A stretch of 64,000 bases of DNA. Source: a virus. The translations under genes were made by a program, and so were the position numbers. The DNA is taken from IMG/VR virus record IMGVR_UViG_3300031772_000013, positions 1 through 64,000 of that record; one strand, written 5' to 3'. The notes under the pieces were generated by a model that made no database searches, had not been told where the DNA came from, and saw only the letters and a program-made list of their open reading frames with translations. Shown here one piece after another: positions 54,427-62,591 of this stretch (its first letter is position 1; each line of letters begins with the position of its first letter).

Positions 54427-54769
54427 GGGGCCGATCGGTTTCGACGCTGGAAAGGAGAACCGTCTCGCGTGCAAGAGCGCCCATCTCTTCAAGGGGCATC
54501 TGCTAGTTGCCAACGACAACAGCATCGCTCTGCCCGTCCAGAAGGCGGCCTGAGCCGTCGGGCTAGGAAGATCGTCCTGGTACCAAGTCCGGCGCAATCA
54601 CTAGGGCTGGCTCATCGAGAAGCCTCGAGTAGATGAGCGAGGATCACACGAGAAGTAGGGCGCGGCCGAATCCGCGAACTCAGCCGGCGGGGACACGCCG
54701 GCTACGCACGTGAACGAGAGACGCTTCAACTTCTAACGGACCGGGGTTCGATTCCCCGCGGCTCCACCG
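54427..54769 (+). ncRNA. ssrA: Transfer-messenger RNA (tmRNA)
   Basis: GGGGCCG at 54427 pairs with CGGCTCC (54759-54765) to form the acceptor stem, with one G-U. TTTCGACG gives the D-like segment. A T-arm CGGGG-TTCGATT-CCCCG lies at 54742-54758. CGTCTC (54461-54466) and GAGACG (54718-54723) form helix H2. UAGUU precedes the resume codon GCC at 54509. The 3' end is A-CCG, so CCA is not encoded and must be added. It rescues stalled ribosomes and tags their products. Candidate promoter hexamers TTGCGC and CATCAT precede it. A terminator follows at 54825. Confidence 0.92.
54509..54553 (+). other. tmRNA tag reading frame
   Basis: The internal frame encodes ANDNSIALPVQKAA followed by TGA. It starts with the usual AND-type opening after UAGUU. 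Most bacterial tags end in LAA or ALAA, recognised by ClpXP and ClpAP. This one ends QKAA and has a longer, Pro- and Lys-containing body, so its degradation signal may differ. Confidence 0.85.
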
Positions 54770-54824
54770 GCCCCCCTCCCGGGGTCGTGGTGGAGGCAGA
54801 AGGGAATCACCGCCCTTCGCCCCA

Positions 54825-54860
54825 GAAACGGCTCGGCAACCCCGGGCCGTTTCGTTTTCT
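54825..54860 (+). terminator. Rho-independent terminator after tmRNA
   Basis: GAAACGGC (54825-54832) pairs with GCCGTTTC (54846-54853), followed by gttttct. A smaller hairpin, GAAGGG/CCCTTC, lies just upstream. A closely similar element recurs at 55847-55881. Confidence 0.7.
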
Positions 54861-55173
54861 ACGTGGCGGGCTTCGAGGATCCACACCGCGGAGACGCTCC
54901 AGCGGCGAACGCCGCGCGGATCACCTGCGTCGTGTCCGCGCCATGTGCCTTCACCAACGCTAGCTTTGCCTCGGGGTAGGTAACGGGGATCAGTCCCTTG
55001 GACGAGTACCAGAGCAGGTTGATCGGCCACTCGCGCGCAAACTGTTCGGTGGTGCTTTCCTGCCATCCGTCGGGCAACACCCACGTGTCCGAGCCGGCCG
55101 AGAGCATGAAGAAGTGGTCGAGGGTGCAGGGCGAGTGCGTTTTCACTTCCTCCAGCGTCATTGTGAAACGCAT
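54859..55173 (-). CDS. Hypothetical protein
   Basis: This is 104 residues. LDHFFMLSAGSDTWVLPDGW and INLLWYSSKGLIPVTYPEAK give an alpha/beta pattern, and two Cys residues are present. It lies downstream of a virion-like protein gene on the same strand. No family was recognised. Confidence 0.6.
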   Translation of the reverse strand: MRFTMTLEEVKTHSPCTLDHFFMLSAGSDTWVLPDGWQESTTEQFAREWPINLLWYSSKGLIPVTYPEAKLALVKAHGADTTQVIRAAFAAGASPRCGSSKPAT

Positions 55174-55185
55174 GGCTGCCGACTC

Positions 55186-55779
55186 TTACGGGAAGGCCCC
55201 GAGCGTGCCGGTCCCCGCCTGCGTAACGCTCGCTCCGGCAATCTCGCTTGCCTTGAGCCAGCTTCCCGGTACGGACGTGAAGCCATCCGATCCGTTGATC
55301 ACGATGAGCGGGAGGTTCGCGTTGTTGTAGGGGACCGCGATCGTTGCCTTGGTCGCCCCTACGGGGATCCGCACAGATGAAAGACTCCGATAGGTCTGGA
55401 AACCGGGTGCCATGTCCCCGCCCGCGACGCTATTCACGATCATCAGGAAGTCGGCGGGGAACACTGGAGCGGCAACGAAACTCACTGCGACCCCAAACGA
55501 GAACTCGTGATTCGCGTTCGGAACGTCAGGGTTCTGCACGTTCAAACTCACATCGACCTCAAGGAAGTTCCCTGGAGTGACGACGGGGAGCACGACCCGA
55601 AGCGGCACGGTGCCACTCGGGTTACTTGGAATCTCGGTATCGAACGGGCCGACCGTCGCCGGCAGCGTGCGCGTTTTCTCAACCTGCGCATATCCGACCT
55701 GGATGAGGCCGCCGCCGCCACCAGAGCGCTCAGGGTACGTCTCGGTCGCGTATCGTCCCTTGCCGATGACTCTGCTCAT
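55186..55779 (-). CDS. Beta-rich putative virion protein
   Basis: This is 197 residues with an N-terminal Gly-rich part (YPERSGGGGGLIQVGY) and then regular beta strands (VPLRVVLPVVTPGNFLEVDV, FSFGVAVSFVAAPVF). The style is that of phage head-decoration or tail proteins. No specific family was recognised. Confidence 0.5.
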   Translation of the reverse strand: MSRVIGKGRYATETYPERSGGGGGLIQVGYAQVEKTRTLPATVGPFDTEIPSNPSGTVPLRVVLPVVTPGNFLEVDVSLNVQNPDVPNANHEFSFGVAVSFVAAPVFPADFLMIVNSVAGGDMAPGFQTYRSLSSVRIPVGATKATIAVPYNNANLPLIVINGSDGFTSVPGSWLKASEIAGASVTQAGTGTLGAFP

Positions 55780-55846
55780 GACCGAGAGTCTACCGGGGCC
55801 TCGTGGACTGCGCTAGAGAGGGCACGAATGCCCGCCCTTCGCCCCA

Positions 55847-55881
55847 GAAGCGGCCCGGTAACCCCGGCCGTTTCGCTTTCT
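55847..55881 (+). terminator. Terminator-like element, second copy
   Basis: GAAGCGGCCCGG (55847-55858) pairs with CCGGCCGTTTC (55864-55874) through GC and G-U pairs, followed by gctttct. About 50 bases match the post-tmRNA terminator region, including the preceding cgcccttcgccccagaa. It lies between divergent gene starts, an odd place for a plus-strand terminator. Confidence 0.5.
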
Positions 55882-55896
55882 GGTAGGCTACCCTCC

Positions 55897-56418
55897 ATGT
55901 CAGACGACGACTATCGGATGGAGCACCAGGCGCCTGACGCGGAGAGCGGCTCGCCACTCTACGACGTCACGCTAAACGGCACGTACCCTCGAGATTTCTA
56001 CGATCGCCCGAGCTGGTATCTTTCCGGGCACGATTCCGACTGGGAGGCGATCGGGATCATCAGGGCAAGCCTCAACAAACCGGACAGGCGGCTTTGGATC
56101 TACCGCGCAGTTCCGCGTGGCGTCCGCAACTTCAACACGGGTGACTGGGTATCCATCACCAAGAGCTACGCGCGGGACCACGGGAGGCATCCGACAGACA
56201 CGGAGCAGGACATGCCCGTACTCGCCGCGCGAGTATACGCGCACGACCTCTACACGAGCGGCGATTCGCTTCAGGAGTGGGGCTACGTGGGGCCGACGAA
56301 AGAAGGTCTGGTGGTGTTCCGTCCGCGCAAGAAGCCCAGCGAGGAGCAGATTGAAGCGAGGAACGTTGCTAGACGAAGCGCCTCTTCGAGAGCGCGTGTC
56401 GCGAGGTGGAGAGACTAG
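55897..56418 (+). CDS. ADP-ribosyltransferase-like phage protein
   Basis: This is 173 residues from ATG 55897. LWIYRAVPRGVRNFNTGDWV (R motif), SITKSYARDHG (S-T-S-like motif) and YTSGDSLQEWGYVG (Gln-Glu near the end, Q-x-E region) reproduce the pattern of phage ART-fold proteins. Expected function is transfer of ADP-ribose from NAD+ to a host target. It overlaps the convergent ParB-like gene by four bases. Confidence 0.65.
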   Translation: MSDDDYRMEHQAPDAESGSPLYDVTLNGTYPRDFYDRPSWYLSGHDSDWEAIGIIRASLNKPDRRLWIYRAVPRGVRNFNTGDWVSITKSYARDHGRHPTDTEQDMPVLAARVYAHDLYTSGDSLQEWGYVGPTKEGLVVFRPRKKPSEEQIEARNVARRSASSRARVARWRD

Positions 56419-57680
56419 TCTCGCCCCACCACAACGACAGCCGGGAACTCCCTGGCCTTCAGATGCCAGAGCGCAACGAAGCGGTGTGCCCCCTCGATGA
56501 TGAACGGCCCCTTCTCGTCGATGCCGATGATGAGCGGGCTGATCTCGCCAGAGCGCCCGATCAGCTCGGCCAGGCGCTCGCTCCGCTCGAAGTCGTCCGC
56601 GGCGTAGAACACCGAGCGCGGGTTGCCGAGGTCGGACATCGGCACGACGCGAACGCCCGGGAGCTCTTCCTGCTCCTCCATGTAGTCGTCGATCGATTCG
56701 ACGTTCGGAACGTCTTTGCGCACGAGGCGCCCGTCGACGTACTCGCCAGCTCGTGGGTAGCGCGAGCCTGTCGATTCGATCAGGGATTCGAGCGAGGTCG
56801 CCTCGCGCAATCCGAATGGACGGCTCTTCTGCCCCCACAACGCTTGCGCCGCCTCCGTGTGGGGCTCGTCCGGGAGAAAACTGAGCCCCGATAGTTGCTC
56901 CGCCCACACGTAGAGCTCCGTCGCGATCCCCTGCCGACGGTATTCGGGGCGCACCTCGATGGCGCCCTTCAGCGTTTCGTCCGAAGGACGCTCTCTCCCG
57001 TAGAACAGGGAGCCGACGACCTTGTTTCCATCGACCGCGATGATGGTGGCGTAGCCGCCCTTGTGCGGAAGCCAGTGCATCTCGTATCCGTTGAACGGTT
57101 TACTCTTCTGAGCGCGCCTCAACGAGTCCCGCAAGGAGTCGTCCAGGGCCGCCCACTTGCGGGGGTCATCGCTTGGGCCTGATTCGCGCATCTCACCTGC
57201 GCCGCGCTCGACGAGAAACACGGCCGGGATGCTCTTCCAAGCCATTCCGATCGCGTAGCTGACCCTGCCACGCCCGTCGCCGATGGCGGTGTCCCCGTTG
57301 CGGAGCGTCACGACGACGATGGGAGGCACGGTGCGGGGCGTCCACTGGACAGCGCGCTTGGCCCAGGCCGCCCCTCGGAACGAGTGTAGTTCAAGGACAC
57401 GGTCTTGCTCGTCGAGTTCCTTGAGATCCCCGTGCCGCCATTCGGGCCACGAAGAGAGATCGTCGTAGATGCCGAGTTCCTTGAGCGACACGACGCGGGA
57501 TTCGATGGCGAAGTCGTCAAGGTTCAGCTCGTGCTCGCTGGAGTCACTCATGTGATCCAGAGCGTCCGCCAAGTCTTGCGGATCGGCCTCGATGCTTTGC
57601 GCTGGCTCTCGCATCGTCGCGACTGAGCGGCGAGTGAGCTGGCTCCCTTTGGGTTCGATTCGGTAGTAGAGCTTGGGCAT
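56415..57680 (-). CDS. ParB-like / GNAT / ParB-like fusion
   Basis: This is 421 residues from ATG 57680. After VATMREPAQS (about 21-30) comes a ParB-like domain ending GDTAIGDGRGRVSYAIGMAW and KSIPAVFLV. RGAGEMRESGPS (about 161-172) leads to a GNAT acetyltransferase domain (AIEVRPEYRRQGIATELYVW). FGLREATSLES (about 290) precedes a second ParB-like domain (FIIEGAHRFVALWHLKAREF then PAVVVV). Each domain is flanked by M/L-R-E|small-residue motifs, as in the modular proteins on the left. Confidence 0.7.
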   Translation of the reverse strand: MPKLYYRIEPKGSQLTRRSVATMREPAQSIEADPQDLADALDHMSDSSEHELNLDDFAIESRVVSLKELGIYDDLSSWPEWRHGDLKELDEQDRVLELHSFRGAAWAKRAVQWTPRTVPPIVVVTLRNGDTAIGDGRGRVSYAIGMAWKSIPAVFLVERGAGEMRESGPSDDPRKWAALDDSLRDSLRRAQKSKPFNGYEMHWLPHKGGYATIIAVDGNKVVGSLFYGRERPSDETLKGAIEVRPEYRRQGIATELYVWAEQLSGLSFLPDEPHTEAAQALWGQKSRPFGLREATSLESLIESTGSRYPRAGEYVDGRLVRKDVPNVESIDDYMEEQEELPGVRVVPMSDLGNPRSVFYAADDFERSERLAELIGRSGEISPLIIGIDEKGPFIIEGAHRFVALWHLKAREFPAVVVVGRD

Positions 57681-57685
57681 TGTTT

Positions 57686-58495
57686 TCACACGAACGTGAA
57701 GACGACCTCTACCGAGTCGTCTTTGGCGCGACGAGCGGCGACGAGACGGTGGTTGCCGTCCACGATCCACCCGGACCCGTTCTGAAAGACGCCGATCTCG
57801 ATGGGCGGGAGCCAGACGCCCTCGCCGCGCGCCTGTTGCACCGATCGCAGTCGCGCCTTGTCGATGGCGGTCGCGCGCAAGCTGTTCAATTCCTCCAGAG
57901 GGACGATAGCAGACACGGTCCAGTAGTCGCCGACCAAGTGGTACGACGGCGGCCCGTACGCCGAACGAGGGGAACCTCGATCTGGATCTGCCGGCAAGGA
58001 CCGGTACTTGTCGAAGGGGCCTTGTTTACGAGCGGTCGTCTCGCGCATCTCACCTGCACCACCTTCGTCACGCCAGCGCGCGTCCTCGACGACCGCGACA
58101 AACTCGCTCTCCGGCATGAACATCTCGATCGCGCAGTCGCCACGGAAGTGCGCGGCGAGAACGCGATGGTTTCCGTCCTGCACGTACGCTTTGCCCGACC
58201 GTCGCCGTTGCGAACGCCCTCCGTAGGAGGCGGTCCCGGGCGGAAAGGGCGTGCCCCGAGCTGCGTACCGCCTCGCGCGCTCGACGCGCTCCTGACTCGA
58301 TTCTTCTTCGGTCTGGAAGTCCAGGTAGTCGAGCGGCACGGTAGCGCGCACCCAGATCGGGCCGCGATCAAACATCCACTCATACATGGCGGGATCGGGG
58401 GGCGCCCCGTGACGTCCGCGCGCGTAGAGGCGCTGGTAACTGTCGACGACGTCGTGGACGTCGAGCCGCTCGATGATGGCGAAGTCGCACGTCAT
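57686..58495 (-). CDS. Tandem ParB-like domain protein
   Basis: This 269-residue protein has two ParB/Srx-like domains. The first contains V(Q)DGNHRVLAAHFRGDC with a leading strand VRATVPLDYLDF. The second contains WIVDGNHRLVAARRAKDD with leading strand VSAIVPLEEL. They are joined by GGAGEMRETTARKQGP, nearly the same linker as in the neighbouring fusion protein. The DGNHR motif is the nucleotide-binding core of this fold. It overlaps the upstream gene by ATGA. Confidence 0.7.
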   Translation of the reverse strand: MTCDFAIIERLDVHDVVDSYQRLYARGRHGAPPDPAMYEWMFDRGPIWVRATVPLDYLDFQTEEESSQERVERARRYAARGTPFPPGTASYGGRSQRRRSGKAYVQDGNHRVLAAHFRGDCAIEMFMPESEFVAVVEDARWRDEGGAGEMRETTARKQGPFDKYRSLPADPDRGSPRSAYGPPSYHLVGDYWTVSAIVPLEELNSLRATAIDKARLRSVQQARGEGVWLPPIEIGVFQNGSGWIVDGNHRLVAARRAKDDSVEVVFTFV

Positions 58496-59622
58496 TCTCG
58501 TGCTCCGAGCGCGTAGAGCCTAGCGAGGAGGCGGTGCGCACGCTCCTCGTCGAGCGGTTCCTTCTGCCCGAACTCCCGACGGACGTAGAACGCGAGTGTC
58601 GAGTCGTCGTCAACCTCGTCTCGCGTGACCTTCCCGTCGAGGATGTCTTCCACGTAGGCGAGTAGTCGGTTTGAAACACGCGAAGCGAATCCGGCATCCA
58701 CGAGCTTCGGCCGACCGTCTTCGTCGAACGCTACCGAGTCTTCCTTGAACTCTGGCATCGCCCAGCCCTCGGCGAGCATGTACGGCGCGACGTGGTCCCA
58801 GAGTTCGCGTATCTTCACGCCCGCGTTCCAGGCTCGGGATCTCCCTCGGATACACTCGCGCACGATGACTCCGTGCTCAGGATCCCATCGCTCGAACGCC
58901 GCCACGTACGGGCGCACTTCCGGGATCTGGCTCGCAACGGAGAGCCATTCGGCCTCGTCGTAAAGCCTCTCTCTCTTTCTTCCTCTGGCGACCTTGTACG
59001 CGAAGTGGGCATCGCAGAACACGACACCCTCTCCACCGGCACCGATGTACTCAAGCGGTGGAGTCGCTCCGGCTTCGATCGCGTACGTGAGAGCTATCTC
59101 GATCCATGTGGTCTCTCCGCCGGGTAGATCCCTTGGGTTCGAGAGCGCTTCGATGGCGCGGTGGCCGCCTCGAAAGTAGCTCGACTGCGGGACGCTCTCC
59201 GCCACACGCCCCCCGCTGAGTCGCCTTGGGCGAGCACCAGGCCGAAGGATGACCTCGTGCTCGTGCCCGAACGCCCGGCTACCGAGCGCCGTCGCGTCGC
59301 CGTTCGGGTACGTTACGGCCCAGTGGAGCAGCACGTCCTCCGGGCGCAGCTCGAACGTCTCGAAGGCCGTCATGTACGTCGGACGGTCGGTGGATAGGCT
59401 CATCCCGCCCACTCCCTGGTCACCAGGCTTCGTGCGGCGGTACGCGGTGAGCGTCGGCCCAGGGAAGACCTGCTCGACGGCCTGCTCGAGGGCGGCTCGC
59501 TGCCGGGTCGGGAGCGCCTCGTAGCGTTCGAGAAGCTCGCGCTTCGCTGCGGGATCGTTGTAATGGATCCAAAAAGCGAGCGGCTGGTGCAGGACGTCGA
59601 GGGCCAGGGAGAGTTGGAGCAT
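58492..59622 (-). CDS. ART-like plus kinase-like fusion
   Basis: This is a 376-residue protein. The N-terminal half has GGMSLSTDRPTYMTAFETFE and SRAFGHEHEVILRPGARPRR, the STS and E-x-E elements of an ADP-ribosyltransferase (about residues 75-130). The C-terminal half has YIGAGGEGVVFCDAHFAYKV, VIVRECIRGR and RPKLVDAGF, a kinase-like Gly loop, Lys strand and DFG-like Asp. It combines both effector activities seen in separate neighbours. A role in host-protein modification is inferred. Confidence 0.6.
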   Translation of the reverse strand: MLQLSLALDVLHQPLAFWIHYNDPAAKRELLERYEALPTRQRAALEQAVEQVFPGPTLTAYRRTKPGDQGVGGMSLSTDRPTYMTAFETFELRPEDVLLHWAVTYPNGDATALGSRAFGHEHEVILRPGARPRRLSGGRVAESVPQSSYFRGGHRAIEALSNPRDLPGGETTWIEIALTYAIEAGATPPLEYIGAGGEGVVFCDAHFAYKVARGRKRERLYDEAEWLSVASQIPEVRPYVAAFERWDPEHGVIVRECIRGRSRAWNAGVKIRELWDHVAPYMLAEGWAMPEFKEDSVAFDEDGRPKLVDAGFASRVSNRLLAYVEDILDGKVTRDEVDDDSTLAFYVRREFGQKEPLDEERAHRLLARLYALGARE

Positions 59623-59626
59623 CGCG

Positions 59627-60514
59627 CTACAGTGCCTCGCGCCCCTCTTCGACCAGCACCGTTTCGATGTCGCCGCCTCCCGCCGTCGGCGTGTGCCCCG
59701 GGTCGAAGATCACGACGCGGTCCCAGTCGTCGTCGTCGCGCGCGATGTGCCAGCCGATGTTCAGGAAGTGTACGTCGCGTAGGTAGACGCCGTTCGATGC
59801 GAGCATCGCGAGCGACTCGCCGAGAGGTGCCCATGCGGGGCCGTCGAACTTTGTCTCGGTGATGCGAAGCGCCTTGTGCCCCGCGTCTTCGGGTGAGCTG
59901 AAGCCCAGCTCGTGCTTGTAGTAGTCTCTGATCTCATGTTGTCGGTGGCTGCGCGGGTGGCTGCCGAGAACGTGCCATGCGGTTGCTGCTTCCCGGTACG
60001 TCATCAAACCACTGATCGCTGTGTCGAAGCTCGACCGCTCCCACGGTTTCTGGCCGGGTGCGACCCTCACGCTGGTTGGCCGTGTTGGCGTGTGGAGCCC
60101 GAGCTTCGCGTTCGTGTACTCCGACGTGGCGATCATCGTCCCGCCACCGTGGTGTCCGAGTTCCTTCGCGCGGTACTCCTTGAACACCGGCTCGATGCCT
60201 TCCCTCACGATCGCCCAGACTTTGCGATTTCGTCCACCCGTCACGAGGTCCGGCATGATCCGGCGGATGATCCTGATCTCGGGGAAGCCGCCGTCGCCGT
60301 ACTGCTCCTCGCCTATGAGACCCATGATCTTCGACCAGATAGGCCCCTCGGTCGGATCGATGCTGAGCTTCACAACCCATGGCGGTTCGCTCTCGAAGAC
60401 GCAGCCCCAGTGACCGCACCCGAGCATGCGTCCTAGGGACATACCGACGGCGTGCTCGATAGCGGCGCGCTTCGTGAGAAGCTGCTCGACCCACGCTTTC
60501 TTGCGAATAGGCAT
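59627..60514 (-). CDS. Protein-kinase-like protein
   Basis: This is 295 residues from ATG 60514. LGRMLGCGHWGCVFESEPPW followed by VVKLS forms the Gly loop and Lys. YLRDVHFLNIGWH matches the catalytic H-R-D-x4-N (here R-D-V-H-F-L-N), and VVIFDPGH the metal-binding Asp. Like the gene at 53012-54091 it is a candidate effector kinase. Confidence 0.6.
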   Translation of the reverse strand: MPIRKKAWVEQLLTKRAAIEHAVGMSLGRMLGCGHWGCVFESEPPWVVKLSIDPTEGPIWSKIMGLIGEEQYGDGGFPEIRIIRRIMPDLVTGGRNRKVWAIVREGIEPVFKEYRAKELGHHGGGTMIATSEYTNAKLGLHTPTRPTSVRVAPGQKPWERSSFDTAISGLMTYREAATAWHVLGSHPRSHRQHEIRDYYKHELGFSSPEDAGHKALRITETKFDGPAWAPLGESLAMLASNGVYLRDVHFLNIGWHIARDDDDWDRVVIFDPGHTPTAGGGDIETVLVEEGREAL

Positions 60515-60557
60515 GCTTCGTCTCAGATGAACGTGATCGGCTCCGCCACGACCAGTG

Positions 60558-60776
60558 TCACAGGACAACCTCCACAGGAATCCACGACGAGGTGTCTCGC
60601 ATCCACTGGAAAAGCTGCACCTTCTGCTCCGTCATGATCCTGGCGTTCTTGACGAGCAGAAGCATGGTGCCGAAGTCCGCGAAGGTCGGCCCGATCATGT
60701 TCCCGGTACCGGTGACCACTGGGCCAATCGCGCTTCGCACCGAGAACGGTGGAACAAAAATGTAGTACCAGTTCAT
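60558..60776 (-). CDS. Hypothetical protein next to virion-like gene
   Basis: This is 72 residues with hydrophobic, Gly-rich segments (AIGPVVTGTGNMIGPTFADF) and a Trp-containing end. It ends in a GTGA overlap with a 12-codon ORF (60523-60561), MTLVVAEPITFI, which resembles the C-terminus of the upstream large protein (VVAQPITFI). It may be part of the same virion structure. Confidence 0.55.
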   Translation of the reverse strand: MNWYYIFVPPFSVRSAIGPVVTGTGNMIGPTFADFGTMLLLVKNARIMTEQKVQLFQWMRDTSSWIPVEVVL

Positions 60777-60789
60777 CGGCTACGTCTTT

Positions 60790-62298
60790 TTAGATGAACG
60801 TGATCGGTTGCGCCACGACCGGCACACCCGCCAGCGCGAGCTGCAAGGTCCGCGTGAAGAGCCCGCTCAGGAAAGGCACCGCTCCCCCGACGGTCACCGG
60901 GGGCTGCATCGTCGCTGGCACAAGCGGTGGGCTCGGCGGTGGGGCGGCGTTGCCGGGATCGACGAACTGCCCGAGCAGCCCAGCGAGCTGAACGTTCGAG
61001 GGCGGCACGGCCGGCGACGGGCTCACCCGCACCGCGCCCGTCGGCTTCTTGATGACCGTAGTGCCGATGTTGCCCTTGGTTCCGACGTTGTTGTTCGTGC
61101 CGGTGTTGACGAGCCCGGTGTTGTTGGTGTCGATCCCCGTGTACTCCGTCGTGAGCGTCACGATTTTCGGTCCCAGCGCCGCGACGGTGTAGAGCGTGCC
61201 CATCTGCTCGGCGAACTCGATGACGTTGCCTGGCGCGAGCGCGGCCGTTTGATCGGCCGTCGTAGGCACGTCCTTCGATCCGGTCGTGACGATGAAGTCG
61301 CCAGCCAGATGCGGGGTACTGGTCCCTTGCGCGGCGAGCGCGAAGTACGAGGGAGGCAAGTACGCGAGCGCCTTCGAGATGAGGAGCTGAGCCTCGTCAG
61401 TGAGCGCGAAGAACGTGTTGTCACCTTGGCCTGCGCCGACGCCGGTACCCGGGGTCGCATTTGGTCGGATCGATGGGAGTGGGCCTGAAAGTTCGACGAG
61501 TGTGATCTCTCCGATGCTGTTGCCGAACCCGCCAACGCTCGCGATGACGATGTTCGTGATCTCGGCGATATTTATCGTGCCTCCCGCGAGAGCGACAGCG
61601 GCCGGCCGCCTGCCAGTAAGCGAAACCGTCGTAGATCCCGCAGCACCGAGCGTGTCCTTGTACGTCACGGTCACGGTCCTCGCGCCCGATCCCGCCGGGA
61701 TCGGTGGCACGGTCGCGACGCCAGCGGTGTCGAGATCCGAGCTGGAGTAGATGGCAGCGATCGTGACCGGTGCTGCGATCTCATGGAACGCGCCCGTGTT
61801 CTGCGTCACACCTGTGTACGGCGTCGTGAGGTTGATCGATGTGGGTGTCGTCCCTGCTGCGATCGTGTAGAAGACGCCCTGTTGCGAGAGAAACTGGATG
61901 ATGCTCCCGGTGACGAGCGACGGGAGTTGTGTCATCGACGTCAGGACGCCGGTTGAACCGTTCGTGGGGAAGAACGATCCCGGAAGCGTCACCGCCTCTC
62001 GTAACGGGTACGGGAGCACGGGGGGCGTCGCGGTGCGAGGGTGACAGGGAAAGGGAGGCGGCGCCTTGCGCGCGTTCGCGGCGTCCATGTTGAGCGTCAG
62101 GGTGCGCGTCGCGGTGGTCGGCCCGGACACGGCGGAAGCGTCACTCGCGACGGTGAGGCCGTAGTTCTGCCCGAGCACGGGGTCGGTGGTCGGATCTCCA
62201 AAGAGTGGAACCGCAGCGAGCGCAGCAGCCGCCGCCACAGGCCCGAGAATGGTGTTCGTGACGTCGACGGTCCACTTGAGCACGATTTGAGTCGCCAT
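60790..62298 (-). CDS. Large repetitive putative virion (tail/fibre-like) protein
   Basis: This is 502 residues from ATG 62298. The composition is Thr/Ala/Val/Gly/Pro-rich with many short beta strands. An internal repeat of about 40 residues occurs twice (GSIIQFLSQQGVFYTIAAGT and GNVIEFAEQMGTLYTVAALG), each ending in a YTG-N-TG segment. The C-terminus is PVVAQPITFI. The style suggests a surface-exposed fibre or tail protein. No family was recognised. Confidence 0.6.
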   Translation of the reverse strand: MATQIVLKWTVDVTNTILGPVAAAAALAAVPLFGDPTTDPVLGQNYGLTVASDASAVSGPTTATRTLTLNMDAANARKAPPPFPCHPRTATPPVLPYPLREAVTLPGSFFPTNGSTGVLTSMTQLPSLVTGSIIQFLSQQGVFYTIAAGTTPTSINLTTPYTGVTQNTGAFHEIAAPVTIAAIYSSSDLDTAGVATVPPIPAGSGARTVTVTYKDTLGAAGSTTVSLTGRRPAAVALAGGTINIAEITNIVIASVGGFGNSIGEITLVELSGPLPSIRPNATPGTGVGAGQGDNTFFALTDEAQLLISKALAYLPPSYFALAAQGTSTPHLAGDFIVTTGSKDVPTTADQTAALAPGNVIEFAEQMGTLYTVAALGPKIVTLTTEYTGIDTNNTGLVNTGTNNNVGTKGNIGTTVIKKPTGAVRVSPSPAVPPSNVQLAGLLGQFVDPGNAAPPPSPPLVPATMQPPVTVGGAVPFLSGLFTRTLQLALAGVPVVAQPITFI

Positions 62299-62591
62299 GG
62301 GGGTGAGGATACCTTGTCGAGAGGCCCGTGAGAGAGCCATGATCGCTCAGGGCGGACTTCGGGCCACGTTCGAGGGTAAACGGCCGCTTTGGGGCTCTGT
62401 GAGCGTTTCTCGGGCGACAGCCGCAAATAGCCAGGTCAAATACCGCGCTGGAGCCGCGTTGGAGCCACGCGAAAGCCAGTCGGGGAACCCGGGGGGTCAC
62501 ACATGCACCGATCGTGGGCGCAGAGGCGCGGAAGGGCAATCGCACCCCCTGGACACCCTGGGACCATGCGTGATAAGCCTGGTTCTCACGC
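62299..62591. promoter_or_regulatory. Integrase upstream region
   Basis: This is 293 bases without a convincing gene. CATGCGTGA (62565-62573) and TCACGCATG (62586-62594) form a perfect 9-base inverted repeat whose right arm contains the integrase ATG. A direct repeat GCTGGAGCC/GTTGGAGCC lies at about 62450-62468. An attachment site may lie here, but no tRNA-like segment was identified. Confidence 0.4.

Noticed and set aside
54427-54769. tmRNA as the integrase attachment site
   Set aside because: The tmRNA is complete, 7.8 kb from the integrase, and no duplicated 3' end was seen near the integrase gene.
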